64,000 nucleotides of DNA, taken from assembly GCF_048595595.1 (NCBI RefSeq), contig NZ_CP184347.1. One strand, given 5' to 3'. This DNA comes from Bacteroides pyogenes_A (GTDB lineage: Bacteria; Bacteroidota; Bacteroidia; Bacteroidales; Bacteroidaceae). Made by a program: the position numbers and the translations under genes. The notes under the pieces are model-generated. The model saw only the letters and a program-made list of their open reading frames with translations, was not told where the DNA came from and ran no database searches. This document shows positions 42,765 to 50,380 of the stretch, piece by piece. Position 1 is the first letter of the stretch. Each line of letters opens with the position of its first letter.

Positions 42765-43823
42765 ATGAAAAAACATATCGCAAGCCTGTTTTCCGCCCTC
42801 ACGGTATTATTGGCGGTGTCGTGCAAGAACGAGATACCTTTCGACATCAACGAAAATCCTCCTAAATTGGTGATGAATGCCTTCATCAATGCAGACAGCC
42901 TGACCAACTACCTGTTTCTCAACCTCACCGGACGCAGGCAGCCTACACACGTAGAAGACGCTTCACTGGAAGTACGCGTAAACGGAATGTTAAGAGAAAA
43001 GTTGCGACCGATGGCCGTAGAAGCGACATCTCCTCCAAGGCAATGCACATTCAAGCTGTCCGGAACATTCCGCCCCGGAGATCTGGTGCGCATCGACGCG
43101 CGAACCGCCGACGGACTTCACCACGCATGGGCGGAGGTTACCGTGCCGCAACGCATGACACAGGCACTGCAAGTAGAGACAGCGAATGCTTCTTTACGTC
43201 GGCACGGAGCAGTGCAGGAGTTTCTTTGCTATAAGATCACACTGAATGATATTCCGAACGAAAAGAACTTTTATAGGTTGATTGTGGACAAACAGACGAA
43301 ATGGTTCAGCCGGTTCGAAGAAAGGAATTTATTGCATCCGGAAAATGAGACGCTCCAAGGAAATAAAAAAATACTGACCGAGACCTATCATGACTATCAG
43401 TATATCTTCCGCGAAGACGTAGTATTAACCGATGGGCATCCGCAAAGCGATGCAGAAGAAGAAAACGGTATGTTCGACAATGCAAGCAACGTATATGGAG
43501 TATTCGATGACTCACGTTTCGAGAGCTCCCCATATACCCTGACCGTTTACAACAATCCTTCTCCACAGAGGTACGGCGGCATACAGAACATACTCAGATA
43601 CACCGTAGATGTTTATATCCGCCTGCTCAGCATCACCGAAGCAGAATACTATTACCTGAAAGCCTTGAACATCATCGATTCCGATGTTTTCGACGAAGTA
43701 TTGAATGAACCTATCAGTTATCCAAGCAATGTACACGGCGGAACCGGCATTGTCGGCATTAGTACGGAAATCAGCAAAGTAATCCATTTAGAGGACAAAG
43801 ATTATGAAATGAAAAAACAATGA
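42765..43823 (+). CDS. DUF4249 lipoprotein
   Basis: The 352-residue protein has a lipoprotein signal (SALTVLLAVSC), then KNEIPFDINENPPKLVMNAF and a beta-rich body with LYFTLT-like segments (YLFLNLTGRRQPTHVEDASL), typical of DUF4249. These lipoproteins are encoded next to STN-type TonB receptors and probably cap or assist them. It starts 5 bases after the receptor stop, so it is in the same operon. Confidence 0.85.
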   Translation: MKKHIASLFSALTVLLAVSCKNEIPFDINENPPKLVMNAFINADSLTNYLFLNLTGRRQPTHVEDASLEVRVNGMLREKLRPMAVEATSPPRQCTFKLSGTFRPGDLVRIDARTADGLHHAWAEVTVPQRMTQALQVETANASLRRHGAVQEFLCYKITLNDIPNEKNFYRLIVDKQTKWFSRFEERNLLHPENETLQGNKKILTETYHDYQYIFREDVVLTDGHPQSDAEEENGMFDNASNVYGVFDDSRFESSPYTLTVYNNPSPQRYGGIQNILRYTVDVYIRLLSITEAEYYYLKALNIIDSDVFDEVLNEPISYPSNVHGGTGIVGISTEISKVIHLEDKDYEMKKQ

Positions 43824-44371
43824 CCGAAAAGATAATCTGCAAGGCGGTTCGTCCATCGGAAAGAGACTCCAACTTTTTCGAAGTCTCTTTCCGACGCGCT
43901 TCCTACAGCTACAAACGGACCAACTGAAAAAAGAACTTTCACGACATCAGCTCCAACTCTTTCCGACGCCCCTTCTACAGCTGCAAACGGTCTCTTTCGG
44001 GCAAAACCGTTCAACAGAAAAACAGAATCGTAATCAATAACCACTTTGACTGCCGATTCGAAATTCCCCCATATCATTTTAACACATAATTCGAGAAATA
44101 TTGCCGCTAAAAGATTTTTCGTTCTCGAACACAAACTTCAAATAAGAGAATAATAAGGAATCAATATATCAAAAAGACGGATCAGCTCTTGACTTATATC
44201 AAGAAAACAAGTGAAAAAGAATCTTTTCTCTTTTTATGTTTCAATGCTATAAAACATATTCTTATATTTGCATAGGTAAAAAGAACAGCAAAAACTTTCG
44301 GATAATTTTCAATAGGTATTAGTTTTTGTTTTATAGAAAAGTTTTTAGGTATAACATTTTAAGCAGGTATT
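43824..44371. other. Intergenic region with duplicated 33-bp segment and hairpin
   Basis: Right after the DUF4249 gene a 10-bp hairpin (43859-43868 with 43882-43891) is followed by two 33-bp direct repeats (43886-43918 and 43958-43990, 29 of 33 bases identical). The rest is an AT-rich leader with the promoter at 44263. An antisense 110-codon frame runs across the repeats but lacks family features, and I do not call it. Confidence 0.5.
44263..44270 (+). promoter_or_regulatory. -7 box of the 117-aa exported protein gene
   Basis: TATATTTG, 101 bases before the ATG at 44372, giving a long leader that could carry post-transcriptional control. Confidence 0.55.
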
Positions 44372-44725
44372 ATGAAACGTTTAGGATTAACATTAGTGGC
44401 GGCCTTATGCTTAAGCGCCACGACTTTTGCAGCAGAGAATCAGCCAACAACTGCAAAATGGGAAGGCAACATCAATGTAAATAAGCTTGGCAGATATTTA
44501 GATTTGAATGCGTCTCAAAGTGAAGAAGTCGCAAATATCTGCGATTATTTCTCCGAGCAGATATCAAAAGCTACTACGGCAAAAAAGGATAAAGACACCA
44601 AATTACGCCATGCCGTCTACGGAAACCTCAAGCTGATGAGAAAAACGCTGAACGGCAAGCAGTATGCCAAGTATGCCGCTTTAATGAATATCACGCTAAA
44701 GAACAAAGGGATTGAACTGAAATAA
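44372..44725 (+). CDS. Small exported protein, 117 aa, of unknown function
   Basis: The signal peptide is MKRLGLTLVAALCLSATTFA with a site after AA. The mature 95 residues are helical and charged (LGRYLDLNASQSEEVANICD, YFSEQISKATTAKKDKDTKL, VYGNLKLMRKTLNGKQYAKY), with heptad-like spacing suggestive of a Spy/CpxP-type helical hairpin. That comparison is mine and unverified. It has its own promoter with a long leader and a strong terminator, so probably abundant. Confidence 0.75.
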   Translation: MKRLGLTLVAALCLSATTFAAENQPTTAKWEGNINVNKLGRYLDLNASQSEEVANICDYFSEQISKATTAKKDKDTKLRHAVYGNLKLMRKTLNGKQYAKYAALMNITLKNKGIELK

Positions 44726-44789
44726 TAAGTTATCTCAAAGAAAACGGGAATAAAGGGATATTATGTAAATGATGCCCTCTCCGTTTTGA

Positions 44790-44838
44790 AAAACAGCTCA
44801 TGAAAATCGAAGTAAAATTCATTTCATGAGCTGTTTTT
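44790..44838 (+). terminator. Rho-independent terminator
   Basis: Stem AACAGCTCATGAAA with its complement TTTCATGAGCTG and a T-run downstream. Confidence 0.8.
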
Positions 44839-45390
44839 GCATACAAGCCGTGTCAAGTATGATAAAAGCCTTTAGCTGCACAGGATAACCCCATCATGAC
44901 AACCGCATTGCGAGTATGGATACCCCCAAAATACAAGAAGCGTTTCAGTCTTTCTGTTCCAAGCCTTCGCCTTGTCGGGGAGATAAGCTTGTTTCCGTGA
45001 TTGCATTCACAACACCCCACCCTCTTTCCGAATGAAAGATAAAGCCTTTCCATGCGTCAGGCAGACTACAAGCAACACTTTGCTCCTCCCATCGAAAGAA
45101 CTAATTGTTTTTATAGTAAAAGTAGTTCGTCTGCCGTTCGTGTCTCATTCGTCTTTCGTCTGTGTTTTATTCGTCTCCCGTTCGGCAGACGAATAAAACA
45201 CAGACGAAAGACGAATAGTTCTTTAAAAGGAAATTACTGTTTTTTAAAAGATTCGAATTACCGAACGTAACCGATGTTCTGATGCGAACTTAGCAGAGCC
45301 GTAGCAAGCATATAGACAAACCGGTTGGACAGAAAGGTGTAAAAGCAGAAAAGAAACGATGCGAATTTTCGAGATAAAGGTTTTATAAGC
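44839..45390. other. Intergenic with a 29-bp perfect inverted repeat
   Basis: No gene is supported. The prominent object is the inverted repeat at 45147-45216. The rest is unremarkable up to the 65-bp repeat that starts the accessory island. Confidence 0.5.
45147..45216. repeat. 29-bp perfect inverted repeat with 12-bp loop
   Basis: Arms 45147-45175 and 45188-45216 are exact complements, with core AAAACACAGACGAAAGACGA in the right arm. A second pairing competes for the loop side: 45125-45134 with 45184-45193 (10 bp), so two folds exclude each other. No T-run follows either arm. Confidence 0.8.
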
Positions 45391-45455
45391 AGAAGCCGCC
45401 GCATGATTCTTCGACACACCGTTTTTCAAGGATTCCTGAATATCGTGTTTCAGCC
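45391..45455. repeat. Left copy of 65-bp direct repeat (DUF4435 gene tail)
   Basis: Matches 61341-61405 at 60 of 65 positions in the same orientation. The right copy is the 3' end of the DUF4435 gene. Read on the minus strand the left copy gives LKHDIQESLKNGVSKNHAAA, against LKHDIQEYLKNGVPKNHAAN in the intact gene. Confidence 0.8.
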
Positions 45456-45590
45456 AAAAGAATCAAAGTATTTCGCACACAAGTGGAAGCATTTGAGGAA
45501 AATGTAAGGGAAGGAACGAGGATTTTAGGGCAGGAAGAAAGGGCAAAAAGGGAAAGGAATACGATTGAGAAGAAACAGAATAGAAGAAAT

Positions 45591-45626
45591 GAGCGTTGAA
45601 AACTCTCCCAAAAGACTTCAACGCTC
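45591..45626 (-). terminator. Hairpin after the C39 exporter gene
   Basis: Arms 45591-45600 and 45617-45626 (GAGCGTTGAA and complement) lie 7 bases after the stop codon. On the minus strand a T-rich tract follows, so it may terminate the island operon. Confidence 0.6.
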
Positions 45627-45632
45627 TTCTCA

Positions 45633-47816
45633 TTATGCTTGCATCTGCGACGATACCAGTTCAAAATAATGCCCTTTCTTCTCCATCAACGTTTCATGGT
45701 TGCCGATTTCTACAATAAAACCCTTGTCAAGAACAACGATTTGGTCGGCATTGCGAATGGTGCTCAGGCGGTGGGCGATAACCACAACCGTTCGGTGTTC
45801 AAAAGCATTGTTCAAAGCATTTACGATTTTCCGCTCGTTGATGGTGTCCAAGGCGTTGGTTGCTTCATCCAAAAACAAGAATTTTGGGTCCCGGTACAAA
45901 GCACGTGCTATCAGCAAACGTTGTTTCTGTCCGCCACTTAACCCGCGGCCTGTTTCCCCGATAGTGGTTTCAAAGCCTTTGGGCATAGCATTAATTTCGT
46001 CTTCAATTTGAGCGATACGGCAAACTTCACGCAGCCGGTTGTAGTCAATCCGCTCGGCATCCAATACGATATTGTTCAAAATCGTGTCGCTGAACATTTT
46101 TCCATCCTGCATCACCACACCGCACATATCCCGCCATTGACGCAGATTGATGGCATTTACGTTCATCGCATCCATTTTTATTTCGCCGTAGCTCGGTTTA
46201 TAAAGTCGCACAAGGAGTTTCAGCAAGGTCGATTTCCCGCTACCGCTACCGCCCACGATTGCCGTGATTTTATTCTCCGGAATTTGCAGGTAGATATTCC
46301 GCAAGACCAAAGGCGAGTTTTGCGTGTATTGAAAATGAACATTCTCCAACGTGATGGTTTTCTTTTCGGGTAAAATGGTGGTAGATCCGATGGATAGCAG
46401 CTCCTCCTCATCCTCCAATTGGCGAATTTCGTTGATACGCAAAAAACTGATTTTAGCGTATTGGGCACCCACCACAAAGTTGATAAACTGCACCAAAGGT
46501 CCGTTGAGCATCCCGATGATAAACTGTGTGGAAATCATTACACCAAAGGTAATATCACCTTTAATAACCGCCATGGCACAGAAAAATACGATAGCCATAT
46601 TTTTGATGCTTTCAATAAATTGTGCGCCTAAGTTTTGAGCATTTGTTACAGCAAGCACCCGTTTATTGACGTGATAGAGCCGTGCCTGTATCTCTTCCCA
46701 TTTCCAACGGCGATGTTTTTCGTAGTTGTAAATTTTGATGTCTTGAATGGTTGAGACGGTTTCAACCCAATAACTTTGATTTCGGGAAAGCAGCTCGAAA
46801 TACTCCCAATCCAACTTTTTGCGGATACTTAAAAACAGCAACACCCAGCAAACATACAAAATGGAACCGGCTAAAAAGATATAGAAAATAACGGCATTGT
46901 AAATCAAAAGAATAACCGCGAAAACCACGAAGGTAAGTGTGGAGAATATCAACGCCAACGAGTTATTCATAATAAAACTTCGGATACGCTCGTGGTCTTG
47001 TGCTCGTTGGAGGATATCGCCGAGGAGCTTGTTCTCAAAAAAAGTAACAGGCAGTTTCATCAACTTTATCAGATAATCGGAAATAAGAGCGATGTTTACC
47101 CGTGCCGTGATGTGGAGCAAAATCCAATCCCTCAACACGTTGAAAATCATCACGCTCAATAATATGCTGATATTGCCGATCAGCACCATGTTGATAAATT
47201 TCACATCCGAAGTTTTAATACCCACATCGATTACCGCTTTGGAAATAAAGGGCAACATTCCCTGCAAAGCGGTAACCACAAGCATAATCACGAAAATCAA
47301 GCCGAAGTTGCGTTTGTACGGAAAAAAGTATTTCAGAATATTTGTGAAACTGTTCCGCTTTTGCTCTTTTTCGGCCTTGCTGTCTTTGAAATCGGCGGTG
47401 GGTTCCACGGCGAGCAGCACGCCTTGGTTTTCACCTTTCTGATACCAACCCCGCTTAAATTCCTCGTGGCTGTATTTGATACGGCCTTTGGCAGGATCGG
47501 AAACCCACACGTGTTTTTTATCGGAATGGTAAACAACCACGAAATGGCTGTCCTTCCAAAACACGATAGCAGGAAAAGGAATGCTGTTTACCACATCATC
47601 GATAGTACATTTAATCGCAAGTGTGCGAAGCCCGATGCTTTCGGCTCCGGTGCTGAGGTCGAGCAACGATACGCCCTCTTTGGTAATGCCGCATCGGTCG
47701 CGCATAAACTGCAAGGAATAATACTTGCCAAAATACTTGGCAATGATTTTCAGTGATGCCGGACCGCAGTCTTGCGAATCCATCTGATATTCTACGGGGA
47801 AACGGTGGAAGAGCAT
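45633..47816 (-). CDS. C39-peptidase ABC exporter for GG-leader peptides
   Basis: The 727-residue protein joins an N-terminal C39 peptidase (Cys17 in MDSQDCGPASLKIIAKYFG, His in FWKDSHFVVVYH, Asp in VWVSDPAKGRIKYS), six transmembrane helices, and an ATPase with Walker A VGGSGSGKSTLLKLLVR, signature GLSGGQKQRLLIARA and Walker B FLFLDEATNALD. It would cut leaders after the Gly-Gly and pump the peptide through HlyD (48992-50380) and TolC (59617-61116). All catalytic residues are intact, unlike its decayed paralogue at 1321-3508. Confidence 0.93.
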   Translation of the reverse strand: MLFHRFPVEYQMDSQDCGPASLKIIAKYFGKYYSLQFMRDRCGITKEGVSLLDLSTGAESIGLRTLAIKCTIDDVVNSIPFPAIVFWKDSHFVVVYHSDKKHVWVSDPAKGRIKYSHEEFKRGWYQKGENQGVLLAVEPTADFKDSKAEKEQKRNSFTNILKYFFPYKRNFGLIFVIMLVVTALQGMLPFISKAVIDVGIKTSDVKFINMVLIGNISILLSVMIFNVLRDWILLHITARVNIALISDYLIKLMKLPVTFFENKLLGDILQRAQDHERIRSFIMNNSLALIFSTLTFVVFAVILLIYNAVIFYIFLAGSILYVCWVLLFLSIRKKLDWEYFELLSRNQSYWVETVSTIQDIKIYNYEKHRRWKWEEIQARLYHVNKRVLAVTNAQNLGAQFIESIKNMAIVFFCAMAVIKGDITFGVMISTQFIIGMLNGPLVQFINFVVGAQYAKISFLRINEIRQLEDEEELLSIGSTTILPEKKTITLENVHFQYTQNSPLVLRNIYLQIPENKITAIVGGSGSGKSTLLKLLVRLYKPSYGEIKMDAMNVNAINLRQWRDMCGVVMQDGKMFSDTILNNIVLDAERIDYNRLREVCRIAQIEDEINAMPKGFETTIGETGRGLSGGQKQRLLIARALYRDPKFLFLDEATNALDTINERKIVNALNNAFEHRTVVVIAHRLSTIRNADQIVVLDKGFIVEIGNHETLMEKKGHYFELVSSQMQA

Positions 47817-47847
47817 GGGTATTATCCGTATGTTTTTTTTATTGAAG

Positions 47848-48239
47848 CTATATAAAAATGAGTAAAAATATTAATCCGGCAGAGACTAATAGGGTAGGAA
47901 TGATGATTGATGCAGGGTGCAAATCATATATATTTCCTTTTTGACGCTTTTTATCATAATTCTCAATAATTACTTTATAACGAGACTTGAAACCATAATA
48001 GAAAGCTAGGATTGATAAGAATAAAACTGCTAACAATATTTTATTTATTGAAAAGACAGTTTTCATTACAGCATAATTCAGGAAAATATCGAGTGCCATA
48101 AATACTGATATTAAATTAAATTAAATCCAATAACAGGAGCTACTACTGCCAAACCTCCCAACATAGGAACATCTACGTAATTTTTGGTTTTTATGCCTAA
48201 TTCAACACCCTTGTAAAATAAAAAATCATAGAAAATCAT
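47848..48239 (-). pseudogene. Membrane protein paralogue, out of frame by an extra 5-bp repeat
   Basis: The first 42 codons (MIFYDFLFYKGVELGIKTKN to VIGFNLI, stop) and a second frame (from about 48120; SVFMALDIFLNYAVMKTVFS, then YKVIIENYDKKRQKGNIYDL) align end to end with the intact paralogue at 48248-48637. The break is inside (TTAAA)3 at 48111-48125. Removing one unit joins the frames exactly (GFNLISVFMALD). The result would be a ~130-residue protein with three or four membrane helices. It may be a reversible slippage switch, not a dead gene. Confidence 0.8.
48111..48125. repeat. Pentanucleotide tandem repeat (TTAAA)x3
   Basis: Three perfect copies of TTAAA inside the broken membrane gene. 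Two copies would keep the reading frame open. Confidence 0.85.
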
Positions 48240-48247
48240 AGTGGTAT

Positions 48248-48637
48248 TTATTTTATTTGAAAATCATTAACGTACATTCCAACAAAAACCAACACTCCGG
48301 CAGATAATAATAAAGCTCCAGAAACAACTATATACGGATTAAGATTGTAAATCAGACTTCTATCTCTTTTACTATTGTATTTTTCGATGAGTTTTTTACC
48401 ACGACCATTGATTGAATAATAGATAGTGCTACCACCAAATACAACAAAAGCTCCAACATAGCGATTGATCGAAAACGAAAAATTAAAATGATGAGTAATC
48501 AATAATAATACTGAACCGATATTAAACACAAGCCACATTGAAACAGTTGCTGCTCCGGCTAAAACAGGGTAATCGCCGAAACTTTTTGTTTTAACACCTA
48601 ATTCACAACCTTTAAAAAATAAGTAATTACAAAGCAT
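48248..48637 (-). CDS. Small membrane protein, candidate immunity protein
   Basis: The 129-residue protein starts MLCNYLFFKGCELGVKTKSF and has three or four hydrophobic segments (VSMWLVFNIGSVLLLITHHF, VGAFVVFGGSTIYYS, VVSGALLLSAGVLVFVGMYV) separated by a basic loop (RGKKLIEKYNSKRDRS). I do not recognise a family. It starts 3 bases after precursor B and is followed by a paralogue, a pattern common for bacteriocin immunity genes. Exporter accessory or precursor-processing roles are alternatives. Confidence 0.7.
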   Translation of the reverse strand: MLCNYLFFKGCELGVKTKSFGDYPVLAGAATVSMWLVFNIGSVLLLITHHFNFSFSINRYVGAFVVFGGSTIYYSINGRGKKLIEKYNSKRDRSLIYNLNPYIVVSGALLLSAGVLVFVGMYVNDFQIK

Positions 48638-48639
48638 AG

Positions 48640-48942
48640 TTAATCAAAAACAATTTGTTCCACAAGACCTAAACCCAAAGAAATAGCCCATCCCCAAATG
48701 GAATTGCTTCCGCTACTACCATTGTTTGAAGTGTTGTTATAACTTCCTGTAACAACAACATCGCCATAACTTGAAACATATCCCCAGTTTTCCACAAAAC
48801 CACCCTTCCACGTACCGCTTGCAAGCATACTATCATACTCAGCTTCGGTGTATGGATTACTTTGAGAACCGCTACCTCCGCCTACAAATGACTTTTGCAC
48901 CTGCTCACTTAATGCCGGCATTACCTTTGCCAATTCATCCAT
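48640..48942 (-). CDS. GG-leader peptide precursor B
   Basis: The 100-residue protein has a leader MDELAKVMPALSEQVQKSFV ending in GGG, then a Ser/Gly/Asn-rich core (SQSNPYTEAEYDSMLASGTW, KGGFVENWGYVSSYGDVVVT, then SYNNTSNNGSSGSNSIW) and a hydrophobic C-terminus (WAISLGLGLVEQIVFD). Leader and the NPYT...GG(F/Y)V block match precursor A. Upstream, ATG 48964 starts MRKLTRK in a different frame; the A-run at 48942-48947 (minus-strand A6) puts it out of frame by one base relative to a full-length leader. The short start is 4 bases from that frame's stop. Confidence 0.8.
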   Translation of the reverse strand: MDELAKVMPALSEQVQKSFVGGGSGSQSNPYTEAEYDSMLASGTWKGGFVENWGYVSSYGDVVVTGSYNNTSNNGSSGSNSIWGWAISLGLGLVEQIVFD

Positions 48943-48991
48943 TTTTTCTTGTAAGTTTTCTCATTTTCTAGATTATTTAAATGTAAAATAT

Positions 48992-50380
48992 TTATTTTTC
49001 TCCTTTTGCTTTTAAGTTATCGAACAACCTTTCGATAAGCCGTTTGCGTTTGGTAATAATTTCAGCAGTTCCTTTGCTTTCAAAATCAAGCGGAAGCGTT
49101 TTCCCGAAATTCGTTACCGTTCCTTCGGGGAATGAAATAAGCACCAAATAGGCATCTACATCACCATTTTGCGTTTTCAGCTTGTTGGTAATGCGGGAAA
49201 CAGATTTTACCACGCCTTTCATCAGCCCGTATTCATCGTAAGGATAGTTGTTGATTTTCACATTGGCAGTCTGTCCTGTTTCTATCTTTCCGGCACCGAA
49301 TGAAGGTATCATCACTTCGCCCAAGATATTGTTTTTATCGGGGATAACGGAGAAAAGCTCTTGGCCGGCTTGCACGAAACTATTGTCTCTCCAAAATCCG
49401 AGAAACTCCAATTCGCCTGCCACAGGTGCGTATTGCAAGTAACGTTCTTTCCAAAGGTTGATGCCATTTGAGAGTTCGTTTTTGCGGGTAATAAAATCGG
49501 AATAGGCTTTTTCTTTGGTTTCGGTTTCTTCCAAGAGAATACGCTGTATCTCCAACTGATTGCGGCTTACTTCCGATTGCTTCATCAGCCGATTGCTTTG
49601 CAAGTTCAGTTGTGCTTCTTGCAGGGAAAGATGAGCGTTGCGTTGTCTCTGGTATTCTTGTTCGCTGATGCCTTTGGCAGCAAGGAGCAGGCTGTCTTTA
49701 CGGAGTTGATTGGCGGAAGTGCGAAGAATTTGCTTTTTAAGTTGCATCTCATTGTCTAGATTAGCGATCACAGCTTCATCCGAACGGATTTGCTGTTGCA
49801 GGTTTTGACGCATCGTACCGTAAATACTGGAAGTCAGCACACGTTCGTATTGCAGGTAAGCGAGCAAAAAAGCATTATACGCAGAACTTACCTCTCCGAG
49901 AATTAGTGTATCGGGAAGTGATATTTTTTTGCTGCTCACATTCTCATTGAGTGCATTGAGCATGTTTTCTACCCAAAGGATATGCTTGTAATTAGCTCCG
50001 CTCTCCAAATATGCAATTACATCCCCTTTTTGCAGTTGTGCTTTATTGGCTTGAAGTAAATTGATGCGACCGTTGCTGTTTGCTACCAAGCGGACAGGAG
50101 CAGTGGTAGCAGTTACGGAAATTTGTCCGTCCACCGTATCAGGATATTGTATCAGGAAACCAAGCAACACGATAACGCCCATCAATATGCCTACGCACAA
50201 CGCTACCCATTTTACCCAATAGGTAGGCATACGGTCGATAATGGCTTGTACTTCTTCGGATTTTCGACTGATTTCGTCTTGCTCGCTTCGCTCGTCCGGC
50301 AGCGTTTCTTCTCTTACTGCCGGAGTGAGTGAGGATGGTGGCGTGTCTTGCTCGTTTTTATTGTATTCGTTATTTGTCAT
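48992..50380 (-). CDS. HlyD/MFP-type periplasmic adaptor
   Basis: The 462-residue adaptor has a charged N-terminus, a transmembrane helix (about residues 57-78, VALCVGILMGVIVLLGFLIQ), the YPDTVDGQISVT strand, a lipoyl half, a long coiled-coil hairpin (QQQIRSDEAVIANLDNEMQL, LQEAQLNLQSNRLMKQSEVS) and C-terminal beta barrels. It bridges the C39 ABC exporter and TolC across the periplasm. The start overlaps the end of the GT4-GT25 gene by 11 bases. Confidence 0.9.
   Translation of the reverse strand: MTNNEYNKNEQDTPPSSLTPAVREETLPDERSEQDEISRKSEEVQAIIDRMPTYWVKWVALCVGILMGVIVLLGFLIQYPDTVDGQISVTATTAPVRLVANSNGRINLLQANKAQLQKGDVIAYLESGANYKHILWVENMLNALNENVSSKKISLPDTLILGEVSSAYNAFLLAYLQYERVLTSSIYGTMRQNLQQQIRSDEAVIANLDNEMQLKKQILRTSANQLRKDSLLLAAKGISEQEYQRQRNAHLSLQEAQLNLQSNRLMKQSEVSRNQLEIQRILLEETETKEKAYSDFITRKNELSNGINLWKERYLQYAPVAGELEFLGFWRDNSFVQAGQELFSVIPDKNNILGEVMIPSFGAGKIETGQTANVKINNYPYDEYGLMKGVVKSVSRITNKLKTQNGDVDAYLVLISFPEGTVTNFGKTLPLDFESKGTAEIITKRKRLIERLFDNLKAKGEK

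Noticed and set aside
43802..44134. 110-codon minus-strand frame with internal repeats
   Set aside because: Its repeats come from the 33-bp DNA duplication, there is no promoter and no family; listed only as a repeat.
48640..48942. Precursor B as a lanthipeptide substrate
   Set aside because: Its core has no Cys and the locus has no dehydratase, so lanthionine rings are excluded.
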